Assembly: GCA_009176605.1 (NCBI GenBank)
Contig: SEYY01000958.1
Location: 1-64,000, forward strand
DNA: 64,000 nucleotides
Direction: 5' to 3'
Source: Armadillidium nasatum
Taxonomy: Eukaryota > Arthropoda > Malacostraca > Isopoda > Armadillidiidae
The notes under the pieces were generated by a model that was given only the letters and a program-made list of their open reading frames with translations, did not search any database and was not told where the DNA came from. The position numbers were made by a program, and so were the translations under genes. This document shows, piece after piece, positions 14,298 through 28,234 of the stretch. How positions within the stretch are numbered: position 1 is the first letter of the stretch; the number at the start of each line of letters is the position of its first letter.

Positions 14298-15026
14298 CTA
14301 GATGGAATCATACCCTGGTATGAAATCTGGTGTCCTAAAAACTTTACTTCTGTTCTTAGGAAGATTGGTTTTTGAGGGTTTCAGTTTAAAGCCAGCTTTG
14401 ATAAATGCTGTTAAGACTTCTTCTAGGATAGTAAGGTGTTTTTCGAAGGTCTGGCTTATAATGAGGACATCGTCCAAATAGATCATTACTTCCTGCCAAG
14501 GTATGTGACATAAAGCTAACCGCATTGCTCGTTGAAAAGTCGCAGGGCCATTTTTAACGCCGAAAGGCATTCTCATGAATTCCCAATGACCTAGCGGTGT
14601 AGAGAAAGCTGTCTTTTCGATACTTTCTTCCTCCATTTCGATTTGATAATAGCCTTTAATAAGGTCTATTGTGGAGAAATATTTCATGCCTTGTAAGCTA
14701 AATAGAGTGTCAGTTAAATTCGGTATAGGGAAGGAGTCTCCTTTAGTTACTTCATTTAGTTTTCGGTAGTCGATGCATAAACGCATAGCTCCATCTGGTT
14801 TCCTTACGGGAACTACGGGTGCGGAGTATGGTGAATAAGATTTTCTGATTATTCCGTCAGCTTCTAATTGTTGACATACTTTTTCTACCTCATAAAGAAT
14901 AGGACCTTGTAAGCGTCTTACTGGACAACACACTGGGTCATCTACAAGTGTGTCTATTGTATGTTTAAGTATAGAGGTACATCCTACATCGTCATCTCCT
15001 AAGCTTAAAGCAGTAGGATATTTCAT
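14298..15026 (-). CDS. Element A reverse transcriptase
   Basis: The 242-codon frame contains the Gypsy RT core: 'YSPYSAPVVPVRKPDG', 'RLCIDYRKLN', 'FSTIDLIKGYYQIEM', 'MPFGVKNGPATFQRAM', and the catalytic box in 'VMIYLDDVLII'. The frame ends early at 14298 through a frameshift after the thumb begins; the connection to RNase H (14020-14298) is in other frames. It continues the pol order from protease upstream. Confidence 0.9.
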   Translation of the reverse strand: MKYPTALSLGDDDVGCTSILKHTIDTLVDDPVCCPVRRLQGPILYEVEKVCQQLEADGIIRKSYSPYSAPVVPVRKPDGAMRLCIDYRKLNEVTKGDSFPIPNLTDTLFSLQGMKYFSTIDLIKGYYQIEMEEESIEKTAFSTPLGHWEFMRMPFGVKNGPATFQRAMRLALCHIPWQEVMIYLDDVLIISQTFEKHLTILEEVLTAFIKAGFKLKPSKTNLPKNRSKVFRTPDFIPGYDSI

Positions 15027-15636
15027 TAGAAGTTGGATAAGTTGTTCTTTTTGGATCCGATGTGAGAGTGGTAGAATCTAAATCAAAGGCTTCATATAAT
15101 GACTCTGGCGTCCATTCAGGATAAGTAGTTTGGGGTTTCTGAGACAACTCTACTACATTAATAGAAGGAAAAAGAAGAATCTAGTGAGAGAATAGAGAAA
15201 GTACCTAAAGAATATCCGCGTTTAAGATGTATTGGATTATCATTAAAATTAAAACAATATAAGTATATAATCTGATCTGGAGAATAGTTTAGAACAATAT
15301 GATCCATTACAAATTTATTAGAATCATTTGGAGTGAATAATAAAGAGTGTTATAATTAAAAATTAGATGATCAATAGAGATGGGGATAGTGATACACTTA
15401 TTTGGTGGCAAAGAAATATCTTTGTCTATCATTGCAATTCCATCTCTAGATTGCAATGTACGGATATCTTCGGCGATTATAGTAAGATGATTTCTTATTT
15501 CTTTTTATCAACTGTTTTGTGGCTAAGTCGGGTAATAGTTGTTCATGGACTTAAAAAGTCATACCCTATGATCAAATCATAATTTGTAACTTGATCATCC
15601 ACAACTATGAATGGATGTGGTTCGGTTATATAAGTT

Positions 15637-16494
15637 CTAGAAAGTTGGACTTGGAAATGTTACAATACCATAAACGGGAAATACTGTACCTCCAATTCCT
15701 TGTACACCACTATATGTGGTTGAAAATAATGGATAATTTTGGGGATTTAAGAGGCTATATGTTTTGGAGGTTATAAGGCTCCCAGCGGCACCGGTATCTA
15801 CAAGAGCTGTGAGTAGTTTGTCTTGGCTAGAATCTTTTATGAAAACTCCTACTAATAAGGTATCTTTAGGTGGTACTTGTAAAGTGTGAAACTGAATAAT
15901 AGAGTTAGAAATAGAAGAAATAGTATTAGAAGTAAGAGAATTAGAATTAGAGTTTAACATAGTAGAATCGTCTATGGAGGATGATTCTATCGGCGGTTTT
16001 ATTAAAGAGGGTAATTCTGGAGTAATTGTTATTGCCTCAGAGCTAGAGATATCTGGAGTTTCTAATAGAGGATATAGCAACGGTGATCCATCCGTTGATG
16101 ACACTTTCTTTGGTCTTTGGGGCTTTGGAGATTCTAGAGAATAATTTAAATTAACTATGAGTGATGAAGGGTCCACTAATGGATTAGAATTATTATTAAA
16201 CTCTGTGGGTGGATCATTCACCACAGAGGATATTAGTTTCCCTGATGGGTAAATGAGGGTGATGTATATTGAGGGCAATCCTTTCCTAAGTGCGGTCCTC
16301 CACACCTGGAACAATTTAGAGAGTCGTCACGAGCTTGTTGTTTCTGTTGTCTAGTAGGGCAATTATTGACTATATGGCCGGTTTGTTCGCAATGAATGCA
16401 ATTATTTTGTCGTTGATAACAATTGTTATATAAGTGTCCTCTCTTCCCACAAAATTTACAGTAGGGACGAAAACCGCAATCTCGAACATCATGA
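15637..16494 (-). pseudogene. Element A gag zinc knuckles and aspartic protease
   Basis: From 16494 downward the minus strand encodes the second half of one zinc knuckle, then C-x2-C-x4-H-x4-C ('CKFCGKRGHLYNNC'), then another ('CIHCEQTGHIVNNC'), then a shorter 'CSRCGGPHLGKDC'. A frame change near 16260 leads into a Ser-rich spacer and then an aspartic protease with 'LLTALVDTGAAGSLIT', the D-T-G-A active site. The flap side 'GVQGIGGTVFPVYG' follows. The upstream half of the first knuckle lies at 18600 beyond a solo LTR. Confidence 0.75.
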
Positions 16495-17306
16495 TGTTGT
16501 AGGGCCCTACCTTCATTTTAAGTGGTGATGGTGTTTTTATGTTAAATTAAGAAATAAGGAAATTTAATAAATATTGTATGATAAATAAAAGCACACCAAA
16601 TGCTATTTACTTTAAAAAGTGGAACTAAATTCAAGAACAATACAATGAAAAAATTGCAGATCAACTCTAAGGTAAACCTAAAATAGGTCGCAAATTAGGA
16701 AATCATATAAATGAACCCCAAAAAATATCTTTCATTGAGAAAATAATATATACAGCTTAATAGTTCGAGAATATAAAGAAAGAACTATAAAAAGAAAAAA
16801 AACTTTGAAAAGTAATGAAAATAAATAATAAAGAAAATACAAAAAGGCAAATGGCGGCTGAAATTTGGAAAATGTAAACAAAAGGAATAATCTAGAAGTG
16901 TTGCTAGAAGGCCGTGGAAAACAGGGAATTTGTACTATCAACGAGGGAAAATGATACGAAATCTAATCATAGTACCAGCTTAAGAGTCAAAATAGCACCT
17001 ATGGGTGGTTGCCAAATTCAGGATCAGAGGCAGTTGAAGCAGTTTTTCCATTCTGTGTTCAGACTCGACATTAAGAAGTCACTTTCTGATTATTTGAACT
17101 TATTACGAAAAGATTATATAATTGCGTAGAAAAAGAAAACATATTAATTAACATCGGTAAATATAAATTAAGAAAACTAATAAATATTGAAAACTATATA
17201 TATATATATAGTTATATATAATCGTATTGATTTAAGTGCAGTTCTTATCACTAAGTTATTTATATTATAACAGTAGTAATTTAGCAAAATAATCGATATA
17301 ATTAAA

Positions 17307-17480
17307 TATATAACTAAAGCATACGCTGTACGTTATAAAAAGAAACAGCTGAAACATCCATTGTATATTATTGCACTATATAACTAAAGCATACGCTGTA
17401 CGTTATAAAAAGAAATAGTTGAAGCATACGCTGTATACTATTACAGTAAATAACTAAAGCCTACGCTGTATGTTATTATA
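17307..17480. repeat. 70-bp tandem repeat with 35-bp half-units
   Basis: 'TAACTAAAGC(A/C)TACGCTGTA' recurs at 17311, 17381 and 17451, an exact 70-bp period. A half-copy ('GAAGCATACGCTGTA') near 17421 sits midway between the second and third, which suggests an ancestral 35-bp unit. Confidence 0.9.
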
Positions 17481-18138
17481 ACTTAGAAAATAAAATTAAT
17501 ATTAGTAATTTCTGAATAAAGTGAAACACTCTCAAAAGAGATAAATAAATAAAAAACGAAGTCCATACTGTACTTTGATATTTACATTTAAAAGATTGAG
17601 AATTAGTTGAAAATTAAGCTGTATTTGAAGAATAAATAAAAAACTGTTCGAGAATTTTAATAAAAACATTCAAGTTTATTTGTTCAAATTTATCAGTTGC
17701 ATCTGTAAATAAAATAAATTGCGATAATTTGGTTATTGTTTCTTTAATAATTTGTCTATTTAGATTAGTTAGTTTTGTTTTCGGCTGTGATTATTGTATG
17801 ATTGACAATATCTTGTATATTAATCAGTAGTTCATGAATTTTTAAATAAGAGTTAAGTCGATTATTGTCCTACTACGAAGGAATTTTCGAATTTTCCCGA
17901 CCATTTTGATTTTGATTTCAGGCTTTTATAATTCGTAAAGGATTTTACAATAGTTTACTTCTGACATTATTTAAACCTTTGGATTATTCAACTATTTTGA
18001 TTTTGAGTTACGACTTTTACATACACAAAAAATATTTACGAGATCGTTTCCACGTATAATATTTAGTCACTTGAATTTCTCGAATATTTTGGTGATTAGA
18101 TTAAGATAACTCATACTTACCAAACTTTCATGAGATAA

Positions 18139-18304
18139 TAATTGTTCTCCGTTGAGTAAATACTTAGAATTATTTTTGCGATTTATTTAGTTGACAATCG
18201 TTCTCCATTGAGTAAACACAGAATTATTTTTGCGAATTATTTAGTTGACAATCGTTCTCCATTGAGTAAACACAGAATTATTTTTGCGATTTATTTAGTT
18301 GACA
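18139..18304. repeat. 54-bp tandem repeat, three copies
   Basis: The unit 'GACAATCGTTCTCCATTGAG' followed by 'TAAACACAGAATTATTTTTG' and 'CGATTTATTTAGTT' recurs at 18193 and 18247 after a partly diverged first copy. Copies two and three are nearly identical. Confidence 0.92.
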
Positions 18305-18599
18305 TTATTCCATGACATTGAGTACTATTTATGAAAATACATAGTTCATAAATTTATAAATAGAGGTTGAGTTAAAATAAAACCAAAGATAAATAAAGCC
18401 TGTATATAATTTATTTTTAAAAATAAAAGAAAAGAGTAAGTCTTCGAAAATTCTTTAAGCTGGTCCTGAGTTGAATATAATTGGAATAAATTACGACCAT
18501 TAAAACTTGAAAAACACAACGCAATATCTGAAAAGAAAAGAGTTGTCAAAATACTATTATATATTAATATATTCTAAAAATACGTAGCTACGACAATGA

Positions 18600-20173
18600 C
18601 CAGGCTTTTTGCAATAATTACATGTTAAATTCGAGGAGTTATTTCGATTGTTGGTCTTTGGAGATTCCTTCCACTGTTGTTGATATCTATTGTTATTGTT
18701 CCTATTTGGAGTATTGGAAGAGGTTCTTGGAGGTGTTCGACTCCTTGTTCTGTTATTATTATTTCTATTATTTGTAGAGTTTTGTTTATAAGGTACATTT
18801 TTAGCTTGTACCTGTTGGCCAGTTACTTGAGCAAAAGTAGGTTGATTAGGATGATTAGAAAAATAATTTGGAGGAGTAGGGGGTTGAGCCATTACAGGAT
18901 ATTGATTATTATTAGATTTATTAGGAACTACATTATTTTGAGATTGTAATTCCAACTGGTGTTGGGGTGGTGTCATTTGAGGTTGGAAATTAGTAAGATC
19001 AATTAATTCTGGAGTGGTTTTACTTGTTACATTATTTGGAGCTGATATTGGATAAGACCTTTGTGGTAGTTCCTGGGTTTGAAAAGGAATATAAAGCTGA
19101 TCAATTATATTGACTAAATCATCTCAAGATATTTCCTCTCTTCGACATTTCACAAATCATGACATGTGATTTTACTGTTTGCTGGATATGTAGAGGTAAA
19201 CTGTTGATTAATTTTTCTCTAAGTATCATTAAAGTTTCAATTTCTGCAGTAGGGAAAGCTTTTTCTGCTAACCCTTGCAAGCGCAGAGCAAACAAGGGGA
19301 TGGTTTCATTATAATCCATTACTGCATTTTCAAAATTTGTCTGATCAGTTTTGTTTTGCTTTGAGATGTGTTTATTAAACCATTGGGTTAGTTCATAGAC
19401 TATAATAGAGTATCCAGAGTTATTTTTCATCAAAAGATCATATACAGTCTTAATATGTCCCTCTAGATGTAATCCAAGGTAAGTTCTCCATTCATCTGTA
19501 GAAGACTGTGGATACATAGTTTTAACATATTCTTCAAATCTGGTGAGAAATTGGGGAAAAGTCTCTCCATCTTCCAATTTATATTTTCCTAGAGGAATCA
19601 TTTTAGTAGGTTTCTTTTGGAGTGCTAGTTGCTGAACTAAGTTGTGATAAAGTCTGTAACATCTGCTGATTTTGAGCTATTAGTTCTCGATTTTGTGACA
19701 ATAGTTCATTCATAATCCTTGAATCAACTAATGTATAATTAGGTGAAGTTTGAATAGGCTGAGTTTGAGGTAGCGATTGTGTAGGCATATATGGCGGTTG
19801 TAAAGTAAAATGTTTGCTGTTGTGATAAAGGTGGAATAGAAAAGGTTACTCTAGGATCAATAGGAGCTGAAATATTAGAAGTTGTAGTTGTAAATAAAGG
19901 TAAATTAGAACTAATAGGAAATGGATATGCTGAAGAACTTGGAACAGTGTTTAACCAATTTACATTAGACGGATTCGACTGGGAAAACTCCAATGATGTC
20001 ATTGGTGGTACCCAATTTTGTTGAGTTAAAAGCATGGAAATGCTAGTAGAAGGATTACTTACAACATTAGATGTGTCAACATTAGTGTCAGTTTTTAAAG
20101 TCATAGTTATTGGAGCAGTTTCAGTACCTATACCGTATTCTTTCTCTTCCATTGTTTCTAAATTTTCAGTGGA
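18600..20173 (-). pseudogene. Element A gag: N-terminal region, capsid, nucleocapsid start
   Basis: The likely start is the ATG at 20171-20173 ('MSTENLETMEEKEYG'). It opens a Thr/Ser/Asn-rich N-terminal region, then a Gln-rich coiled segment (19603-19740), then a capsid-like domain at 19119-19601 that starts 'GKYKLEDGETFPQFLTRFEE' and has the helical pattern of Gypsy capsids. After another frame change an Asn/Arg/Pro-rich nucleocapsid (18600-18976) reaches the zinc-knuckle half 'CNYCKKPGH', where the solo LTR cuts it. There are at least two frameshifts. The role would be particle assembly and RNA packaging. Confidence 0.7.
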
Positions 20174-20360
20174 CATTATATTAATATATAAGTATGAAAC
20201 AAACACACAAGAAATCAGGAAACTAATAAAACTGGTATACTGGTACGTACTATAAAATGAATACTATCTTAACCCAACTCACTAGTTAGCTAGTGGTTAT
20301 AATTAACAACAATTGGTAACAGAACAAAGACAAGATAACAGAACTGTAGTGTAGAAACTA

Positions 20361-20373
20361 CGCTCTGCTACCA
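20361..20373 (-). promoter_or_regulatory. Primer-binding site of element A
   Basis: On the minus strand TGGTAGCAGAGCG starts one base after the 5' LTR end (ATAACA). TGG at this place pairs with a tRNA CCA end. Which tRNA it is needs comparison with the host tRNA set; Leu is a guess. Confidence 0.8.
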
Positions 20374-20374
20374 A

Positions 20375-22299
<1,925 letters not shown>

Positions 22300-22303
22300 A
22301 TGT

Positions 22304-23640
22304 ATTTTAGGATTTTTGGCAGAAGTTTCTGGAGATAGAGGGAGTCCCAAAAATAACTTCAACTTTTCTGCATATGTTTTTATTGAAAGTGGGAATGAGG
22401 ACTCCACTTCTTCTATTAAGGCTTCAGGTAGAGATGGATTTTGACCCATCATTAGGATAGCAGGGGTTATTCCTTCTGAGTTTAATGTGGCAGTTCTCAA
22501 ACATAAAAGCACTAGGGAGAGGAGATCCAACCAAAATTTTGTACGTCTTAAAACTCATTTGACAGGATGGCTCGAAGAGACCTCAATAGTGTTCTATGAA
22601 AGTTTTCAATGAGTCCATTACTCTGAGGGGTATAGGCAGAAGTAAAGTTATGTCGGGATCCTAGCTCCTCACAAATACTTTTTAAATAAATCTGAGGTAA
22701 ACTGTCCACGATCCGAAATATAAGTTCCTACAACTCCAGCTATGGGTAGGAATTCTCTGGTAATTACCTCCACAATTGTAGAAGTTTCAATGTTTTTCAA
22801 GGGGAAAGCAAAGAGATAGTGAGAGAATTTATCAATTAAAGTTAAAAGATATTTATAGTTTTCATGTGATGGCATTTTAAGAATGTCTATATGGACCACA
22901 TCAAATTTTGCCAAAACTGGCTGGTTAGATTTATATGGTGGGCATATTTTGCGTAACGATTTAGACGTCTGACATGAATTATAATTTAGAATGTACTGCT
23001 TTGTGTATTTAGGCATATACTTCCATACAAAGTGCTTTCTATTAGATGCCAGAGTTTTCTTGACTCCAAAATGCCCAAGTGAATGTGAATAAGAGATAAC
23101 CGTTGTAATGAAAGTTTCAGGAACAAAGATACGAGGTGATAGTGGAATAGTTTCAATGACAACCAAAGACAGGAGGTCATTTTTATAATAGTAGTTTCGC
23201 TTAGTCTGCTTGAGATTGGTATTTTCTTGTTTATTTAATTATTTATGAAGTTGCACATCTGTTTCTTGTGCTGCTTGAAGTTCTTTATAATCAATTTTAC
23301 ACTGAAATAGATGACAGTGAATGACAGTCATCCTCTGTTAAAGAATCCTGCGGTGGAGAAAGCTCTGGTGTGACCAATGCTTCATCGCAGAGCGCTTCAG
23401 GAAGGACTTAAGTAACAGTGTTTTCTCTTCCAAGTTGGAGTTAAGGACTTGTTGCCAGTTCTATATCTGTATTTCCTGCAGAACTTGAAGGATCTGGTAA
23501 TTTCAGTGAACTTTTAGTTGGTGGTTGAGCAGGATTGTTACTCGAGTAATCTGCCAATATTATATTTTCTTCATATTTTAAATGCTTTATGTTCAAATCA
23601 TATTTAAACAAAGTTAGGTATCTCACTCTAGTAGGTCGTG
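22304..23640 (-). pseudogene. Gypsy element B: RNase H end, linker, integrase
   Basis: Reading down the minus strand, an RNase H tail 'RYLTLFKYDLNIKHLKYEEN' with 'ILADYSSN' ends the RNase H (about 23570-23640). An acidic, Pro-rich linker follows, then integrase with 'HSLGHFGVKKTLASNRKHFVW', a damaged zinc C-x2-C ('NYNSCQTSK'), 'FDVVHIDILKMPSHENYKYL', and 'GTYISDRGQF' with the second Asp. Stops and frame changes occur near 22530-22670. The C-terminus continues at 6164-6345 beyond element A. The family differs from A and C: it has no OTU-like block. Fragment F at 62867 is its closest relative in the window ('HIDILKMP' in both). Confidence 0.8.
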
Positions 23641-24325
<685 letters not shown>

Positions 24326-24326
24326 T

Positions 24327-27100
24327 ATGATGCCTTCAAAGAAAAATAAAACTAGGTCTAATAGAATATTAGATTCTTCTAATTCGGGTATTTCTGTGCA
24401 TCCAGTAGTAGTGGATACTGAAGCACCTACTAATAGAACAGATAACCGAGGGGCAGAAAGACCTATTCAGCAAAGTCCAGAGTTAAATGCCTCCAGTGAA
24501 AGTTCATCTTCCAGAAGCCTTTCACCTGAATATAGATGATGCTGAAAAATTCTTACGATTTAAGATTTACAGCAGTTTGACAAAAGAGACATCAATAATT
24601 AGTTACAAAAATTACAATGGTTATTCCAGCTTTATTTTGTGAATAAATCTATTCAACGAATCTAACTGATGGGACCCCTTTTACCATCAGCCATTATTTC
24701 CCAAATTCAACCTCCCTATAACTGAAAATACTTATGAGGAGTTGAAAAAAGTTTTGAGATCCACCTATGCTTCCTCTGCCAGGGAGAGAGTTGAGGACTT
24801 ATTTCAACAGAAGCTGAAACATGGTGAAAAACCCTCCAAATTTCATAAAAGAATAAGGTTTTTTCATTTGGAGACTCTGCTTTTGAAGTCATGATTCGAA
24901 ATAATTAAACAGTTGCAAAACAAATGTTCCTTCAAGTTTTACCTGAAGTCATTGCCCTGTGTTAGAAATATTAACTGGAGATCTCTCAATTTATAAAATG
25001 GCTGATGCTGTAGATAGGTATATGATCCGCTGCAGAAGAATAGTATCAGATCAATGCCACAATGAGTCGGTCAACACCATAGGAACCTTTCTTAAGAGAA
25101 CGTCAAGAGAGCCTACAGCATCACCTGTCAGCCATGAACTTGCTAGAATATCCAGTCAAATTGCAGAGATATTCCATAAAATAGAAGAACTATCAGGACA
25201 TGTACATGGCTGGATATGAGGATGATTAGAATTGAAGAGGGTTAGACAAGAGGCAGGTCAACTTCCAGATTTAGACAGGAAGGTGCACCCTGTTATTACA
25301 TTACAAATTCTGAGAAAAAGCTACACAATGCTAAGGAGGTAGCTTTCGATGGTCACCATTGCCTTCCCAACTTTATACTACTGGACCATCTCCCATCACG
25401 CCTTTGGGAAACGAATTGGAGTGGCAAAATTGAGCCCCTCAAAAAGTAAAAAGTGTGATTTAATAATAATGTACACTGTAAAATGGTTAGTGATAAAAAT
25501 GCTTGCTTTAAATACAAAAAATTAAGAAATGTAGAAATAAAAACTACCCTTATATAAATTATGTTAATACAATTTCAATTATATAAATAATATAGAGTAT
25601 AATAACAATGCTCAACTTCATGTGAATGTGATTGCTACTACTGATTTAAAACCCTCTGTTTTAAGTGAAAGAGTATCTCAGTCTAGTGAACTTTGACATT
25701 GTCCTAAGGAAGTACTTCTTTCTCTGTATAATACTTTTAAGTCTCAGTACAAGAGCCATTAGCTTTTAGCAAAAATACTGCAATGCCAGTTGAAAATGCA
25801 TATTTTTACAATAGTGCAGCAGTTCCAAACATAATGAATGCATTAAAAATTTCTAAACCAGATTTAAAATTAAAGTGTCTACCATATTTTTGATGCTAAC
25901 TCTAAAGAGTTATATACAATCGATTTTTTGGGGAACACAGTATAGATAATTTAAGCTTCTGCAGAGATAAGAAGGAACCTATTGGTTTTCATACTGCTGC
26001 TAATGGAAGCCAGATAAACATTTATAATATTGAAACCAAAAATATAGATTTTTTATTAAGTAGGGATTATGAATATGCATTTTTTAATTTGTGATGTAAT
26101 TGTAAATTTGGAAGCACAACTTCTTTCAGAAGTATAATTTTTTATTTGATTTTAGTAATCATAGGATTATTGATGTCCAGACTGGTAGTTCCTGTGATGT
26201 AATTTTGGGAAGTGATGTGGAATCATTGCCCATAAAACGAATTGATAATTTGTAATTGCTACTCTGTCTCCCAAATTACCTTCAATTCCTTCTCTTTACT
26301 CCAATTCATTATTTAATTTTAAAGTATTATTTACTGATATATATTTAAATGATAACACCATGCTATGCAATAATAATAATAGTACAGTTGTAAAAGAGAA
26401 TATTTTTAAAGAAAAATTTGTACTAGGGGTAGCAAAATAAAAAATTCTTCATATAGATATAATAATTTTAATAAATTTGAAAATAATGGTAAATATTGAA
26501 GTGATAATATAGTTGATAGTGATAACAGTGATTATAAAAATAGTTAAAATTTCCCCTTACACCCACAGAGAATGATGCCCTAAAAGATTGTCCCCTATAA
26601 ATTTAATGTAAGATAACCCCCAATAAATATAAAAAGCCAAAGAATCTATGTATGTCTATTTGGCAAAGCTAAAGTGGAGATAGGCAGGTTAGTGAATGCT
26701 GGGGTCTTGTCTCCTTCAGATTCACCCTGGAGTTCCCAATCTCTGTTCTGCCAAATCCTTCAGGTGGAGTCCACATTGAAGTAGACCTGAGGCTTCTTAA
26801 CAAAAGAGCAGTTTGTGACAATTTTAGTCTCCCAAATTTAGGTGATTTTTTAAATATACTCTCTGGAGCTAAAGTATAAGTAGATAATGCAAAGAGTCAA
26901 GGACAGAGGAGAATCTAGAAGAGAGTCAAGCTCTGGGATGGTTGTCCCACTTCTTTAGAGAGAAGTGGGTTGAAAGATAACTAATTTTTGTCCATTTTAA
27001 ATTTGCGATCTTGTCCTGTACAAGAAAGTTGCATATATCACAACAGCACCATTCAAAATTAAAGGCAAGGTACTCTAATCCAATTCCATGTGCAAAAGCT
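24327..27100 (+). pseudogene. Gypsy-type element E: decayed gag, protease and RT start
   Basis: A + strand relic opens right at the end of a TA array with an ATG at 24327 and a Ser-rich gag N-terminus (71 codons). A capsid region follows across stops (24690-25220), with 'YEELKKVLR', 'LQVLPEV' and 'GDLSIYKMADAVDRYM'. A damaged 'CYY'-plus-H-plus-C knuckle lies near 25290. A protease/linker block near 25960-26250 has 'EPIGFHTAANGSQINIYNIE' and 'DVILGSDVESLP'. An RT start near 26650 has 'IGRLVNAGVLSPSDSPWSS'. Frameshifts and stops are frequent. It lies in opposite orientation inside element B. Confidence 0.65.
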
Positions 27101-27329
27101 GAAAGAGAAAGGAGTCACTATTAGATTATGGAGTTAGAAAAGGAAGATACTGCAGTGCAGAAGATATATCATTAGCATTTAAAGTTATGGATAGAGCCCC
27201 CAAATACTTAAGGGACTGTCTGACCTCAAGCTCAAGCAATGAAAGGGGTTCACTTGGATTGATAGAACATCAATCATTAAATAGAGCATAGAGCATCTCT
27301 CAGGTTGTAAAATGTGTGTCCACATGTTA
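27101..27329. other. Right edge of the segment interrupting element B
   Basis: No similarity recognised on either strand. Element B RNase H coding resumes on its right side near 27330. Confidence 0.4.
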
Positions 27330-28160
27330 TGAGTCTCTTTTTTTTAAGTAATTGAGTGATCAAAAGTTTGTCACAATACACATCTATTTTTCGTCCTTCT
27401 ATGATATGCTGAAATTTTTTTAAAGTTTTAACTAAGGCAAGGAGTTCCTTGCTAAAAATACTTTAGCTGATTTCAGTTGGCTATAATTTATAACTATAGA
27501 ATCCAAGTGGAAGTTTTTTCATTTTCAGTCGAAACTACTACACCAGCCAAGGCATTCTGACTGGCATCTATTAGATGGAAAACCCAAAGGTGTAGCATTT
27601 TTCAGAGTCAGTTTAGCTAGATTGAATGCTTCTTCAGCCTTGGGATTCCATTTTAATCTACATTGCGAGTATGGAGAACCTTTTATAAATGAAAGAAGAG
27701 GAGAAATGATATTAGAAATTCCAGGAAGTGAAGATAGGAAATAATTAATACTTCCTAAGAAAGAACGTAGATCTTTTATTGTTTTAGGTTTTGAAATGTT
27801 TAATATGGAAAGACTTTTATCCTCATTAGGAAGCATAACACCTTCAGACACATCAAAAACTAGATATGTAACCTTTGATTGGCCAATTTGGCACTTGTCA
27901 GCACTAAGTTTTAAATTGAAATAATTTAGCCTCTCAAATATCATTTTTAACACTTTTTTATGCTCCTCATGAATTGGAGTAGCAATAAGAATTTCATCAA
28001 TATAGATGAAAATGTTAGGAATATGAGAAAGAATTACAGAGATATTAAAGAGAGATTGTGGGATTAGAATGAAAACCTTCAACTATACTGTTGTAAAAAA
28101 ACTACCATAGGGAGTATTAATTGCTAAGAATTTTCTATAATCTAGGTGGACTATCTGATC
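27330..28160 (-). pseudogene. Gypsy element B: RT palm/thumb and RNase H start
   Basis: The minus strand reads 'RKFLAINTPYGSFF' near 28110-28150, then the catalytic strand 'IFIYIDEILIATPI', where YIDE replaces the usual YxDD, then 'LKLSADKCQIGQSKVTYL', 'RSFLGSINYF' and an RNase H start. The second Asp of the box is Glu, so this copy was inactive. The frame is broken near 28080 and 27525. Upstream RT and gag are absent; the remnant ends beside the Penelope-like element. Confidence 0.8.
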
Positions 28161-28234
28161 ATAAAAGGTCTTTTAGAGTATAAAGTATCATAAAAGGTCT
28201 TGCCTACAATGTTTCTGATAACCTTTTAGATTTT

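Larger units (their letters stand above)
16495..18595. mobile_element. Solo LTR of 2101 bp inside the element A gag knuckle
   Basis: The insert begins TGTTGTAGGGCCC and ends TAGCTACGACA, so it has TG...CA termini with an 8-bp near-palindrome (TGTTGTAG/CTACGACA). It is flanked by a perfect 4-bp duplication, ATGA at 16491-16494 and 18596-18599. Removing the insert and one ATGA rejoins the two halves of a C-x2-C-x4-H-x4-C knuckle in frame. No coding sequence is visible inside, which makes a solo LTR the simplest reading. It contains two tandem repeats (17307-17480 and 18139-18304). Confidence 0.85.

Noticed and set aside
28156-28203. Direct repeat 'ATCATAAAAGGTCTT' as the target duplication of the Penelope element
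   Set aside because: Both copies are on the same side of the element, so it is a local duplication and not flanking repeats.
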